Shown here: positions 51,703-61,193 of the stretch, in pieces
How positions within the stretch are numbered: position 1 is the first letter of the stretch
Layout: every line of letters begins with the position of its first letter
Assembly: GCA_001802125.1 (NCBI GenBank)
Contig: MGZK01000106.1
Span: 979-64,658, forward strand
Length of the DNA: 63,680 bases
From: Geobacteraceae bacterium GWC2_55_20
Lineage (GTDB): Bacteria; Desulfobacterota; Desulfuromonadia; Geobacterales; Pseudopelobacteraceae
Reading direction: 5' to 3'
Program-made: the position numbers and the translations under genes
The notes under the pieces: generated by a model
Told to the model about the DNA's origin: nothing
Seen by the model: the letters and a program-made list of their open reading frames with translations, nothing else
Database searches by the model: none

Positions 51703-53292
51703 TCAGGCGGTGAAGTCATCAATCAGTGATCTGTTGTAAGCAGGCAGTGTTACTGTAAATGTTGTGCCCTCGCCCAGAACGCTTTTCACTTCAATAGTCC
51801 CGCCGTTGTTTTCAACTATTCCGTACGAGATCGACAATCCCAGACCGGTGCCTTCCGACTTGGTGGTAAAAAACGGGTCAAAAATATGGCTGAGATTCTC
51901 CTTGGAAATGCCGCTGCCGGTATCGGTGATCTCGGTGCTGACCGACGAACGGTTTTCGTCGGTGGAGGTTGATATGGTCAGGGTGCCGCCATCGGGCATG
52001 GCATGACTGGCATTCAATATCATGTTTATTAAAACCTGATGTATCTGCCCCGGATCAACCAGGACATCCGGAAGGTTATCGGCATAGTTTTTTACGAACG
52101 CAATGTCATGGAAACTCGGCTGCTTGTAAACGAGATCGATGACCTTGTCTATCAGTGAGTTGAGGCAGATCGCCTCTTTGTGGGGCATCGCCTCGCGCGA
52201 GAATTCAAGCAACCTGCTGACAATGTCGGCGCATCTTCTCGTCTCTGATATGATCTTCTCTATATCCGGCTTGAGCTCGGGGTCAAGGCGGGCGTCGCTG
52301 TCTATGATTGAAGAGTAGAGCAGTACTCCCGTCAGAGGATTGTTGATCTCATGAGCTATACCCGCCACCAGTTTTCCCAGTGATGCCAGCTTTTCCGAAC
52401 GATGCAGATGGTGCTCGATGCGTTTGATTTCTTCCGAGCGTTCTTCAACCTTGCTTTCAAGGCTGTTCCCCCACTCCTGCAATTCTTCATGTGCCTTTTT
52501 CAGGTTGACGGTCATCATGTTGACCGATTCTGAAAGCCTGCCTAGTTCATCGTCGGATACTGCCGTGACCTTGGCGTCAAGTTTTCCTTCGGCCACCAGA
52601 TTGGCATGATTTGTCAAGAGTTTTACCGGCCTGTTTACCATTCTCTGGATGAGAACATTTATAAGTATGCCGGTGAATATCAGCAAAAAACAGGTGAACA
52701 GGAAAAACTCCAGCCGGTACTCGTGAGATTTGTTGTTCATGTCCTCCATGGATACGATGATGTCCAGCATTCCGAGCACATTATGGCTCTGGGGATGAAC
52801 ATGGCAGGCTGCGGTAATGCAGGCCGGCTGATTGTAGATCGCCTTGGTGAATCCCAGCACCTCCTTGTCGTCACAGTTCGTAAAAATCCGACTCCGTTGC
52901 GTTGGTGAAACATGCAGGCGCGGATTGTCATTCTCCTGGTGGCACATGGTGCATGCCTCGGCATTCTTGTCCAGAACTATGCCGATTTCATCCTTGGTAC
53001 TTGAAAAGACGACCTTGCCTTCTCTGTCAATCAACCTGATATGGACGAAATTCGGATCCTGGCCGATGCGACTGATCATGTCGTACATTCTGCCCTTGTC
53101 ATTTTTGAGCATCGCGTCGTAGGCGCTCTGATTGATGACTTCGGCCACCTGGTCGGCGTTGGATACGGCATATTTCAGCATTGCGTTACGAAAGTTTTTT
53201 ACATTGATGTAATCCAGCAGGGCCATGAATACTGCCAGTATCAGGGATATTACCAGGGTGAGTTTGGTGATCAGGCTGAGGCCGAGTTTCAT
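51703..53292 (-). CDS. sensor histidine kinase with periplasmic haem-binding domain
   Basis: The 529-residue protein has a membrane helix at about 8-28 and a periplasmic domain with CTMCH and CITAACHVHPQ haem sites. A second helix and HAMP follow, then a coiled coil, the His-box LVAGIAHEINNPLTGVLLYSS, and an ATPase domain with N-box INMILNASHAMPDGG and GTGLGLSISYGIVENNGG. It is convergent with the sigma-54 regulator (8 bases between stops) and is its likely partner. The ATG at 53292 is chosen over the longer start at 53358, which adds a hydrophilic segment before the helix. Confidence 0.87.
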   Translation of the reverse strand: MKLGLSLITKLTLVISLILAVFMALLDYINVKNFRNAMLKYAVSNADQVAEVINQSAYDAMLKNDKGRMYDMISRIGQDPNFVHIRLIDREGKVVFSSTKDEIGIVLDKNAEACTMCHQENDNPRLHVSPTQRSRIFTNCDDKEVLGFTKAIYNQPACITAACHVHPQSHNVLGMLDIIVSMEDMNNKSHEYRLEFFLFTCFLLIFTGILINVLIQRMVNRPVKLLTNHANLVAEGKLDAKVTAVSDDELGRLSESVNMMTVNLKKAHEELQEWGNSLESKVEERSEEIKRIEHHLHRSEKLASLGKLVAGIAHEINNPLTGVLLYSSIIDSDARLDPELKPDIEKIISETRRCADIVSRLLEFSREAMPHKEAICLNSLIDKVIDLVYKQPSFHDIAFVKNYADNLPDVLVDPGQIHQVLINMILNASHAMPDGGTLTISTSTDENRSSVSTEITDTGSGISKENLSHIFDPFFTTKSEGTGLGLSISYGIVENNGGTIEVKSVLGEGTTFTVTLPAYNRSLIDDFTA

Positions 53293-53408
53293 GTGGTGGT
53301 ATCCGTCATGGGGATGAAGTGGGCATAATTTGTTAATTTTTATATTGTTTGGAGGCAAGAGTCAATACAGGTTTGATGCTGGCGCATATTTAGCGCTTCT
53401 GTTCCTGT

Positions 53409-54365
53409 CTAAACGTGATTACGCAGCATCAATTGTGACGGATGTGGTGAAAGATAAACCTGTCCGGCCAGATACTGCTGGCCGTATTTGGAAATATAGT
53501 GTTTAAGCAGCGTCACCGGAACTATCAGCGGCAGCAGATGGTTCCGGTACTGGTCGATAATTTCCAGAAGCTCACTCTTTTCGGCCGGAGATAGTTCCTG
53601 TTTGAAATATCCCATGATGTGGTGCAACACGTTGGTATTCTTTTTAACGGTAGCCTGCAGCGCCAGTCCCTTCATGAATAGTTCCTGGTAGCGCCGGAGC
53701 AGTTCTGTTAAATTCAACTCCTTGCCATGCGCCACTAATGCGCCCATTTCACGGTAGAGCTGCGGACTGTGGGCCATCATCAACAGTTTTTGGGCGGTAT
53801 GGAACTCAACCAGTTTACCCGCAGTTGGGCCTGCTTTCAGAAAATCCTTCCAGCGCCGATAGCAGAATACCCTCTCGATGAAGTTTTCCCTGATAATCAG
53901 GTCGTTCAGGCGTCCCTCCTCCTCCATCGGTAAAAGCGGAAATGCCTTGACCACCTCGGCGGCAAACAGGCCGGTGCCATTTTTTACAGCAACTCCGTTG
54001 TTGTAGATTTTCACACGAAACAGACCGGAACTGGGGGAGTCTTTCTTGAAGATGAAGCCGCAAAGATCCTGTGATTCCAGTTCCCTGACCTTTGCCTTGC
54101 AGAAGGCTGACATCTGATCCGTTTTGTCGATGCGGCTTTTGCCTGTGATCAGTCGTGGGGCGTCCTGTTCTCCCTCCAGTCGCATCGATTCCCGAGGAAC
54201 AGGCAGGCCACAGCCGACTTCGGGGCAGACCGGAACGAAGTTAAAGAAGGCGCCAAGAACATCGGTGATGTAACGGTCATGCTTGTGGCCGCCGTCGTAC
54301 CTGACGCGCTCACCCAGCAGGCAGGCGCTGACACCGATGTTAATGCTGGTTGACTTTGATGACAT
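53409..54365 (-). CDS. DUF523 and DUF1722 fusion protein
   Basis: The 318-residue protein has an N-terminal DUF523 domain (NIGVSACLLGERVRYDGGHKHDRYI, VCPEVGCGLPVPRESMRL, CGFIFKKDSPSSGLFRVKIY) with conserved Cys residues, and a C-terminal DUF1722 domain (FHTAQKLLMMAHSPQLYREMGALVAHGKE). The fusion is widespread (YbgA-like) but its function is unknown, although association with photolyase or redox genes has been noted. The ATG at 54365 follows GGGAGAG. Confidence 0.87.
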   Translation of the reverse strand: MSSKSTSINIGVSACLLGERVRYDGGHKHDRYITDVLGAFFNFVPVCPEVGCGLPVPRESMRLEGEQDAPRLITGKSRIDKTDQMSAFCKAKVRELESQDLCGFIFKKDSPSSGLFRVKIYNNGVAVKNGTGLFAAEVVKAFPLLPMEEEGRLNDLIIRENFIERVFCYRRWKDFLKAGPTAGKLVEFHTAQKLLMMAHSPQLYREMGALVAHGKELNLTELLRRYQELFMKGLALQATVKKNTNVLHHIMGYFKQELSPAEKSELLEIIDQYRNHLLPLIVPVTLLKHYISKYGQQYLAGQVYLSPHPSQLMLRNHV

Positions 54366-54481
54366 GCGGTCTCTCCCTGGAACCGGAATTACATGAATTT
54401 GGGTGACAGTTAATAACAGATTCGCTATTAAAAGCAATCATTCGCACAGTATTTAATCAGATCGGAACAGGAGAACTAAAA

Positions 54482-55299
54482 ATGCTTGATTTTAACGTCA
54501 ACAATTCACTGTGCACGCGCTGCGGCGAATGCATCGATGACTGCCCGGCCCGGATCATTTCCATGCTGGATGGCGCCCCCACAATTGTCCCCGACAAGGA
54601 GTCCGCCTGTTACCGTTGCCAACATTGCCTGGCGATCTGCCCAACCGGCGCGCTCTCCATACTCGGAGTCGGTCCGGCCGACTGCCGTCCGTTGAACGAT
54701 GTTTTTCCGGAGCCCGACAGGCTGGAAACGCTGATCAGGGGACGCCGCTCGGTTCGCCGCTACAAACAGGAAAACCTGGAGCCGGAACTGATGCAGCATC
54801 TGCTGGACGTGGCCTGGCAGGCTCCGACCGGAGTCAACTCACGGGATGTGCTCTTCACCGTGGTGGATGAGCGCCTAAAGCTGGCACGGCTGCGGGACGT
54901 GGTCATGGATGGGCTCGGACGCCTGGTCCGTGAAATGCGGCTTCCGGCGGAGATGGCGTTCTTCGCCAATTTTGTCAGACTGTGGGAGGAAAAAAAGGTG
55001 GATATCCTCTTTCGCGATGCGCCGCATCTGCTGATTGCCAGCGCGCCCCGCGATGCGGCATCTCCGCTGCCCGACTGCCTGATCGCGCTTTCATACTTCG
55101 AACTGTATGCCCAGTGCCAGGGGGTGGGTACGCTCTGGAACGGACTGGCCAAGTGGGGCCTCTTCGAGGCATGCGCGGTCTGCTGGGCATTCCGGAAGAT
55201 CATATGATCGGCTACGCCATGACCTTTGGCAGGCCTGCCGTGCAGTACGCCAGAACGGTTCAGCACGGTCCGGCAAATGTTATCCGGGTGTCCATATAA
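54482..55299 (+). pseudogene. ferredoxin-nitroreductase fusion with frameshift near 55170
   Basis: The N-terminal 60 residues hold two [4Fe-4S] motifs (CTRCGECIDDCPA, CYRCQHCLAICPTGA). A nitroreductase domain follows (RRSVRRYKQENLEP, WQAPTGVNSRDVLFTVV). After GTLWNGLAKWGLFEA the frame runs into a premature TGA at 55207. The missing end (MRGLLGIPEDHMIGYAMTFGRPAVQYARTVQ...) continues in another frame to 55299. A one-base change near 55168-55175 would restore a normal protein of about 272 residues. The gene is either inactivated or carries a sequence error. Confidence 0.72.
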
Positions 55300-55317
55300 C
55301 ATGAGAGTCCGGGAATG

Positions 55318-55776
55318 TTACCGGTTATGATAAAACCAGGCCAGCAACGCTTCAACGGACTGGTTTCCGGCCAGTTGATCGATAACCCGTCCGCCCTTCA
55401 ACAACATTGTGACCGGTATGCCGCGTACTCCATAGCGGGATGCCAGGGCCGGATTTTCTTCAGTATTGATCTGGATGACGGCCGCTTTTCCGGCCAGTTT
55501 TTCTGCTGTGTTTCGCACCGCCGGTGCGAATGATGTGCAGTGCGGTCACCAGGGTGCCCAAAACTCGGCCAGTACCGGTCCGGGATAGCTTGCCAGGAAG
55601 GCATCGAAGTTGCCGGCGTTCAGCGCCATGGGCTGATAGTACATCGGCGGCAATGTTTTACGGCAGTTTCCGCAGCGTCCCTGCATTCCTTCCTTGTCAG
55701 CTGGAATGCGGTTGTCCGTTCCGCACGACCGGCAGGTGACCATATAGGCCGGCATCTGCTTCTCGCTTTTGGTCAT
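55318..55776 (-). CDS. selenocysteine-containing thioredoxin (UxxC active site)
   Basis: Reading the in-frame TGA at 55548-55546 as selenocysteine gives a complete 152-residue thioredoxin. An N-terminal zinc ribbon (CRSC, CGNC) comes first, then LAEFWAPW-U77-PHC-TSFAPAV in place of the WCGPC active site, then GVRGIPVTMLLKGGRVIDQLAG with the cis-Pro. A SECIS-like hairpin follows the TGA. AAGGAG is 7 bases before the ATG at 55776. The layout is that of TrxC (thioredoxin 2). Ordinary gene calling would split it into two fragments (55546-55776 and 55318-55518). Confidence 0.85.
55512..55530 (-). promoter_or_regulatory. SECIS-like hairpin for selenocysteine insertion
   Basis: On the minus strand TTCGCACC pairs perfectly with GGTGCGAA around a GGC loop. 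The stem begins 15 bases after the TGA, and the loop, with G first, lies 23 bases after it. This is within the usual distance for bacterial SECIS elements bound by SelB. Confidence 0.75.
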
Positions 55777-55996
55777 GGTTTGTCTCCTTTTAACTATGAA
55801 ATGGCATGTGACGGTCAGATGTTCAAGTGCACTGGCGTCTTCCATGACACCCCCTGTCTAAAATAATATCGATTTCACTGATGTCAAGCAACGCCCTACA
55901 GGGTCACTTCACAAACAGCAAATATCCGCTATACTTCAAAATCAGGCTGAACAAATTGCATCAATACAACGGCCAAAACCATAACGGAGGTGCATG

Positions 55997-56467
55997 ATGG
56001 TGGTATTTCACGTCAACGGTAAGGAACGGCGGGTTGATGTAACTCCTGACACCCCGCTGCTTTGGGTTCTCCGGGAAAAACTGGGGCTTGCCGGTTCCAA
56101 GTTCGGCTGTGGCGAAGGGCTGTGCGGCGCCTGCACGGTCCATGTTGACGGGCAACCGTTGCGCTCGTGTGTCACCCCGGTGGGAGACGTGCGGGGGAAG
56201 AAAGTCATGACCATCGAAGGGATACCGGAAAATCATCCGGTCAAGAAAGCCTGGCTGGCACAGGAGGTCTCCCAATGCGGCTATTGCCAGCCGGGGCAGA
56301 TCATGTCTGCGGTGGCGCTGCTCAAGAAAAAGCCGAAACCTACCGATGCCGACATCGATAGCGCGATGAGTGGCAATCTCTGTCGCTGCGGCACCTATGG
56401 GCGCATCCGCCGCGCAATCCATGCCGTCGGTGCCGGAGCGTCAACGAAGGGAGGAAAGAAGCCATGA
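55997..56467 (+). CDS. 2Fe-2S subunit of an isoquinoline 1-oxidoreductase-like molybdenum hydroxylase
   Basis: The protein of 156 residues carries a plant-type [2Fe-2S] site ([23 protein letters not shown]) and a second, helical [2Fe-2S] site ([10 protein letters not shown] ... [16 protein letters not shown]), as in IorA, CoxS and aldehyde oxidoreductases. It would pass electrons from the molybdenum subunit encoded next. GGAGG lies 6 bases before the ATG at 55997. The ATG at 55994 is also possible. It overlaps the following gene by 4 bases. Confidence 0.9.
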   Translation: MVVFHVNGKERRVDVTPDTPLLWVLREKLGLAGSKFGCGEGLCGACTVHVDGQPLRSCVTPVGDVRGKKVMTIEGIPENHPVKKAWLAQEVSQCGYCQPGQIMSAVALLKKKPKPTDADIDSAMSGNLCRCGTYGRIRRAIHAVGAGASTKGGKKP

Positions 56468-58635
56468 GCGAAGGAACCGGAATCAGCCGGAGACAGTTCA
56501 TCAAGACTAGCGCACTGGCCGGAGGCGGCCTGCTGCTGGCCTGTCATATTCCTTTTGGCAATCGCGATGCGGCAGCTGCCGGCGAAGCTTCGTTTGCCCC
56601 TAACGCCTTTCTGCGCATCGGAACGGACGAGTCGGTGACGGTGATTGTCAACAAATCCGAAATGGGGCAGGGTGTCTATACTTCACTGCCGATGCTGCTG
56701 GCCGAAGAGCTGTGCTGTGACTGGCAAAAGGTGCGCTTCCAGCCATCGCCGGTTGCTCCCGAGTACAACCACGCCCAGTTCGGGCCGATCATGGTCACCG
56801 GCGGCAGCACCAGCGTGCGTTCCGAGTGGGAGCGGCTCTCGCTGGCCGGAGCCGCGGCGCGTGAGATGCTGATCGCTGCCGCTGCCGGAAGATGGAAGGT
56901 AGGCCCGTCCGCCTGTCGGGCCGAGAACGGGGTCGTGCTTGGCCCTGGCGGGAAGCAACTCAGCTTTGGCAAGCTGGCTGCCAGCGCCGCGAAACTGGCG
57001 GTGCCCAGGGAGCCACGGCTGAAAACCGGAGCCAGGAAGCTGCTCGGTAAGCCGCTGCACCGTCTGGACAGCCCGGCCAAGATCAACGGTTCCGCCATTT
57101 TCGGCATCGATGTGGCCGTGCCCGGCATGCTGACCGCCGTGATCGCCAGGCCGCCGGTCTTCGGCGGAAGGGTCAAAAGCTTCGATGCTTCCGGGGCGCT
57201 GGCCGTTCCCGGAGTAAAGCGGGTGCTGGCGGTGGATGCCGGCGTGGCGGTTGTGGGCGACGGCTTCTGGCCGGCCATGAATGGCCGTGAAAAGTTGCAG
57301 ATCATTTGGGAGGAGCCGGAGGAGTCTAAAATCTCCACCTCCGCCATGCGCGAGGAGTATGCCCGATTATCCGCCACCCCCGGCTTGCCGGCGAGAAAGG
57401 ACGGCGATGCTCCCGCAGTGCTTTCAGCCGCAAAAAAGCGCTTCGAGGCTGAGTACGAAGTGCCCTACCTGGCTCATGCTCCGATGGAACCGCTCAACTG
57501 TTTCGTGGATTTGAAGGCTGACAGCTGTCTGATTCGCACCGGCAGCCAGTTTCAGACCGTGGACCGCAATGCCGCAGCGCGGGTAGCCGGCCTCAAGCCG
57601 GAACAGGTAACGCTGGAGACCACCTTCCTGGGGGGCGGTTTTGGCCGGCGGGCCTGCACCGGCTCCGATTTTGTGATCGAAGCGGTCCAGGTGGCCAAGG
57701 CGATCAAGCTGCCGGTCAAGGTGATCCGTACCCGTGAGGACGACATGCGTGCCGGATACTACCGCCCGATGTGGTATGACCGGATCACTGCCTGCCTGGA
57801 TGACAAGGGGCTGCCGCTGGCCTGGCACCACCGCATCGTGGGACAGTCGATCATCGCCGGGACTCCTTTCGAGTCGGCCATGGTCAAGGATGGAATTGAC
57901 GACACTTCGGTGGAAGGCGCCGCCAACACTCCCTATGCCATCCCCAACCTGCAGGTGGAACTGCACAGTCCGAAGAACGCGGTGCCGGTACTCTGGTGGC
58001 GTTCGGTGGGACACTCCCACACTGCCTTCGTGATGGAGTGTTTTCTGGACGAACTGGCCCATGCCGCCGGCATCGACCCCTTTCAGTACCGCCGGCGGCT
58101 GCTGGCCAAACATCCCCGTACCCTGAAAGTTTTGGAAACCGCCGCTAAAAAAGCCGGCTGGAGTAAACCGCTTCCCCGTGGGCACGGTCGCGGCATCGCC
58201 GTGCATGAATCCTTTGGAAGCTTCGTTGCCCAGGTGGCCGAAGTGTCCATCGATAAAAAGGGACAGTTGAAGGTCCTGAGGGTGGTCTGCGCCATCGACT
58301 GCGGCCGTATCGTCAATCCGGACACGATCAAGGCCCAGATGGAGTCCGGCATCACCTTCGGCCTCTCGGCGGCGCTCTTCGGGGCAATCACCCTCAAAAA
58401 CGGGCGGGTGGAGCAGGGCAATTTCCACGATTACCAGCTGGTGCGCATGCAGGGCATGCCCAAGGTAGAGGCGTATGTCATCGACAGCAACGAGCCTCCC
58501 GGAGGCGTGGGCGAGCCGGGCGTGCCCCCGATCGCTCCGGCGGTTGCCAATGCGCTTTTTGCCGCAACCGGCGCAAGGGTCCGCTCGCTGCCGATTACTG
58601 CTGAAAAGATTTCCGTGGCGCTTGGAAAGGGGTGA
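56464..58635 (+). CDS. molybdopterin-binding large subunit, IorB-like aldehyde/xanthine dehydrogenase family
   Basis: The 723-residue protein starts with a twin-arginine signal ([21 protein letters not shown]), so it should be exported folded with its cofactor. Molybdenum-hydroxylase motifs follow: [28 protein letters not shown], and near the end [19 protein letters not shown] with the catalytic Glu of GEPG. The length and the single fused chain match IorB-type enzymes that hydroxylate aldehydes or N-heterocycles. No cytochrome c subunit is adjacent. The electron acceptor may be one of the many periplasmic cytochromes. Confidence 0.88.
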   Translation: MSEGTGISRRQFIKTSALAGGGLLLACHIPFGNRDAAAAGEASFAPNAFLRIGTDESVTVIVNKSEMGQGVYTSLPMLLAEELCCDWQKVRFQPSPVAPEYNHAQFGPIMVTGGSTSVRSEWERLSLAGAAAREMLIAAAAGRWKVGPSACRAENGVVLGPGGKQLSFGKLAASAAKLAVPREPRLKTGARKLLGKPLHRLDSPAKINGSAIFGIDVAVPGMLTAVIARPPVFGGRVKSFDASGALAVPGVKRVLAVDAGVAVVGDGFWPAMNGREKLQIIWEEPEESKISTSAMREEYARLSATPGLPARKDGDAPAVLSAAKKRFEAEYEVPYLAHAPMEPLNCFVDLKADSCLIRTGSQFQTVDRNAAARVAGLKPEQVTLETTFLGGGFGRRACTGSDFVIEAVQVAKAIKLPVKVIRTREDDMRAGYYRPMWYDRITACLDDKGLPLAWHHRIVGQSIIAGTPFESAMVKDGIDDTSVEGAANTPYAIPNLQVELHSPKNAVPVLWWRSVGHSHTAFVMECFLDELAHAAGIDPFQYRRRLLAKHPRTLKVLETAAKKAGWSKPLPRGHGRGIAVHESFGSFVAQVAEVSIDKKGQLKVLRVVCAIDCGRIVNPDTIKAQMESGITFGLSAALFGAITLKNGRVEQGNFHDYQLVRMQGMPKVEAYVIDSNEPPGGVGEPGVPPIAPAVANALFAATGARVRSLPITAEKISVALGKG

Positions 58636-58639
58636 CCGC

Positions 58640-59407
58640 TTGACCGAGCTCGAACTGTACGAGGAAATGGTGAAATTGAGCCGCCGGGGTGAGCAGTTTG
58701 TCCTGGCAACCGTGGTCTCCCATGGCGGTTCGTCCCCGCGCAAGGCCGGCGCCAAGATGCTGGTGAGGAGTGACGGCAGCTGTTTGGGAACGGTGGGGGG
58801 CGGCCGTGTCGAACAGGAAACAATTGCGGCTGCAGTTGAGACCCTGGCCGGTGGCGATCCGCGCACGCTGGAGTTCATTCTGACCGAGGAGAACGGCTAT
58901 GCCTGTGGCGGCAGCATGTCGGTGTTTGTTGAAGCGCGAGGCCGCCTGCCGTTGCTGGTGATGTTCGGTGCCGGGCATGTGGGGCGAGCCGTGACCCGGC
59001 TGGCCCATGGCTGCGGTTTCCGGGTGATCGTGGTCGATGAACGGCCCGATTGCGCCCTGCCGGAACTGCTGCCAGGCGCCGACCGGATCGTCTGCGCAGC
59101 GGTTGACGATGCATTTGGGCAACTGCAACTGGATCGGAGGAGTTTCGCGGTGATCGCCACTCCGGCGCATCTGCACGACTTTGATGCCGTGCGTGGCTGC
59201 CTGGCCACCGAGGCTGCTTTCATCGGCCTGCTGGGCAGCCGGCGCAAGCGGGAGACTCTGCTGAAGACACTTGAATCCGAAGGGTACGATGCCGCCCAGC
59301 TGGCGCGAGTGGTCACGCCGGTGGGACTCGATATCGGAGCGCAAACACCGGAGGAAATCGCCGTCAGTATTGTCGGGCAGTTGATCGCCATCAGGAACGG
59401 CAAATGA
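58640..59407 (+). CDS. XdhC family molybdenum hydroxylase maturation protein
   Basis: The 255-residue protein has the N-terminal XdhC domain (FVLATVVSHGGSSPRKAGAKMLVRSDGSCLGTVGGGRVEQ, with CGGSM later) and a Rossmann-like C-terminal domain (LVMFGAGHVGRAVTRLAHGCGFRVIVVDERPD ... FIGLLGSRRKRETLLKTLE). XdhC proteins protect and insert the molybdenum cofactor, with sulfuration. The TTG at 58640 has AAAGGGG upstream and fits the family start. The gene overlaps mocA by 4 bases. Confidence 0.88.
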   Translation: MTELELYEEMVKLSRRGEQFVLATVVSHGGSSPRKAGAKMLVRSDGSCLGTVGGGRVEQETIAAAVETLAGGDPRTLEFILTEENGYACGGSMSVFVEARGRLPLLVMFGAGHVGRAVTRLAHGCGFRVIVVDERPDCALPELLPGADRIVCAAVDDAFGQLQLDRRSFAVIATPAHLHDFDAVRGCLATEAAFIGLLGSRRKRETLLKTLESEGYDAAQLARVVTPVGLDIGAQTPEEIAVSIVGQLIAIRNGK

Positions 59408-60000
59408 GCGGCACAGTCGCGGCGATCCTGCTGGCGGCCGGAAAATCCCGACGCATGGGGAGCTGCAAACAGTTGCTGCCGCTGGGCGGAACCACGGTGA
59501 TCGGCCGTTGCCTTGATACTCTGGTTGCTGCGGGTATAAGTGAAATCGTGGTGGTGGTCTCGCCGGAAGGCGGGCTGGTGGCGGAAGCCGCCAGGGAATT
59601 CCAGGTGCGGGTCGTGGTCAACAGTACTCCCGGAGGGGATATGGCCTCATCGGTCAGGGTCGGACGGGATGCCGTTTCTGCCCAGGCCAGCGGGGTGATC
59701 GTTACCCTGTGCGATTATCCACTGGTGGCGTCCGCCACGCTTGAACATCTGGCCAGGCAGCATGATACTTCACCGGACAGCATCGTCATGCCGACCCATG
59801 CCGGACTCCGTGGCCATCCACTGCTGTTCCCGCGCTTCGTTCTGGATGAACTGACATCCTGTCTGACACTGCGGGACCTGACAGGACAATACAGAGACAG
59901 GATATGTCATATTAATGTAGACGATGCCGGCATACTTACGGACATGGACACTCCAGAGGATTACCGGCGTGTCTGCGGTAGCGTTTTGTCGTCGGCTTAG
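59404..60000 (+). CDS. mocA: molybdenum cofactor cytidylyltransferase, MocA-like NTP transferase
   Basis: The 198-residue protein has the nucleotidyltransferase signature ILLAAGKSRRMGSCKQLLPLGG, then VTLCDYPLVASATLEHLA and HAGLRGHPLLFPRFVLDELT, ending HINVDDAGILTDMDTPEDYRRV. Such enzymes add CMP (MocA) or GMP (MobA) to molybdopterin. The location after an XdhC gene and a hydroxylase favours MocA, since this enzyme family uses the cytosine dinucleotide form. Confidence 0.87.
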   Translation: MSGTVAAILLAAGKSRRMGSCKQLLPLGGTTVIGRCLDTLVAAGISEIVVVVSPEGGLVAEAAREFQVRVVVNSTPGGDMASSVRVGRDAVSAQASGVIVTLCDYPLVASATLEHLARQHDTSPDSIVMPTHAGLRGHPLLFPRFVLDELTSCLTLRDLTGQYRDRICHINVDDAGILTDMDTPEDYRRVCGSVLSSA

Positions 60001-60262
60001 TGAACAGGCTGATTCACGTATTTGTGCAACACCTGAAGAAATATTTTTGGACCAGGTAAAAGAGGGTGCTGTTTTTCGGCTTGCTTTGGATTATGGTTCA
60101 GGCATAAAAGATAATAACGGTCTTGTTGAGTGGTGACGCCGGTTCACCATCCGGACCGGAGTTGAACCGGCAGCGCTCAAAACGCAAGACTGACCATATT
60201 GTGCGGGTCCACCGCATGTGTCACTGTAACAGACGTAATTCAAGACAGAAGGGAGCCCCGCC

Positions 60263-61165
60263 ATGACCATCCGCCGTATTGCCAAGATCTTCAAAAGCCG
60301 TCCCACAATCGAAGGGGCCGGAGTGCATCTGAAACGGGCCTTTGGATATTCCCAGGTGCCGCAGTTCGATCCGTTCCTGATGTTGGACGATTTCCACACC
60401 TCCAACCCTGATGAGTATCTGGCCGGTTTCCCCTGGCACCCCCACCGTGGCATCGAGACCATCACCTACGTGCTGGAGGGGCTGGTTGAGCATGGCGACA
60501 GCATGGGCAACAAAGGGGAGATTGGCGCAGGCGACGTGCAGTGGATGACCGCCGGCAGCGGCATCATTCACCAGGAGATGCCGCAATTGAGTCCCACCGG
60601 CACCATGTGGGGATTCCAGTTCTGGGCCAATCTGCCGGCTGTGCAGAAGATGATGGCGCCGCGCTACCGCGACGTCAAGGCGGCCGATATCCCGCAGGTA
60701 GAGCTGGATAGCGGTGTGCTGGTAAAGGTAATCGCCGGGGAAGTGGGGGGCGTAAAGGGGCCGGTGGCTGATATCGTGATCGAACCGGAAATGCTGGATG
60801 TCAGCGTGCCGGCCGGCACGGTATTCACACATGGGCTGCTTTTTGGGCATACAGCCTTTGCCTACATTCTGTCCGGAGAAGGTTATTTTGATGACCAGCG
60901 CGATGCCTATGCCTATGAAATGGTCGGTCACGGCTGGTCGGACACCGAGCGCCGCTGCGCCTGTGCGGCCGAAACCGTGGTGCTGTTCGAGCATGCCGGA
61001 GATGCGGTTACGGTCACTACCACTGACAAAGCGGTGCGCTTCCTGTTTGTATCCGGAAAACCGCTGGGTGAGCCGGTGGCCTGGTACGGTCCGATAGTGA
61101 TGAATACCCAGGAGGAGTTGAAGCTTGCCTTCGAGGAGTACAAACAGGGGACGTTTGTCAAATGA
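60263..61165 (+). CDS. pirin family protein
   Basis: The 300-residue bicupin has the pirin metal site FPWHPHRGIETITYVLEG and the later ASGHIHQE-type segment TAGSGIIHQEMPQLS. N-terminal residues FGYSQVPQFDPFLMLDDF are also typical. Bacterial pirins include quercetinases and redox-responsive regulators. AAGGGAGCCC precedes the ATG. It is followed 28 bases later by wrbA, suggesting a small redox-stress operon. Confidence 0.9.
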   Translation: MTIRRIAKIFKSRPTIEGAGVHLKRAFGYSQVPQFDPFLMLDDFHTSNPDEYLAGFPWHPHRGIETITYVLEGLVEHGDSMGNKGEIGAGDVQWMTAGSGIIHQEMPQLSPTGTMWGFQFWANLPAVQKMMAPRYRDVKAADIPQVELDSGVLVKVIAGEVGGVKGPVADIVIEPEMLDVSVPAGTVFTHGLLFGHTAFAYILSGEGYFDDQRDAYAYEMVGHGWSDTERRCACAAETVVLFEHAGDAVTVTTTDKAVRFLFVSGKPLGEPVAWYGPIVMNTQEELKLAFEEYKQGTFVK

Positions 61166-61193
61166 GTCCCCAAAATAACGGGAGGAACAAACC

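Noticed and set aside
59924-60136. 70-codon frame after mocA
   Set aside because: It begins within mocA in another frame and has no ribosome site or recognisable motif.
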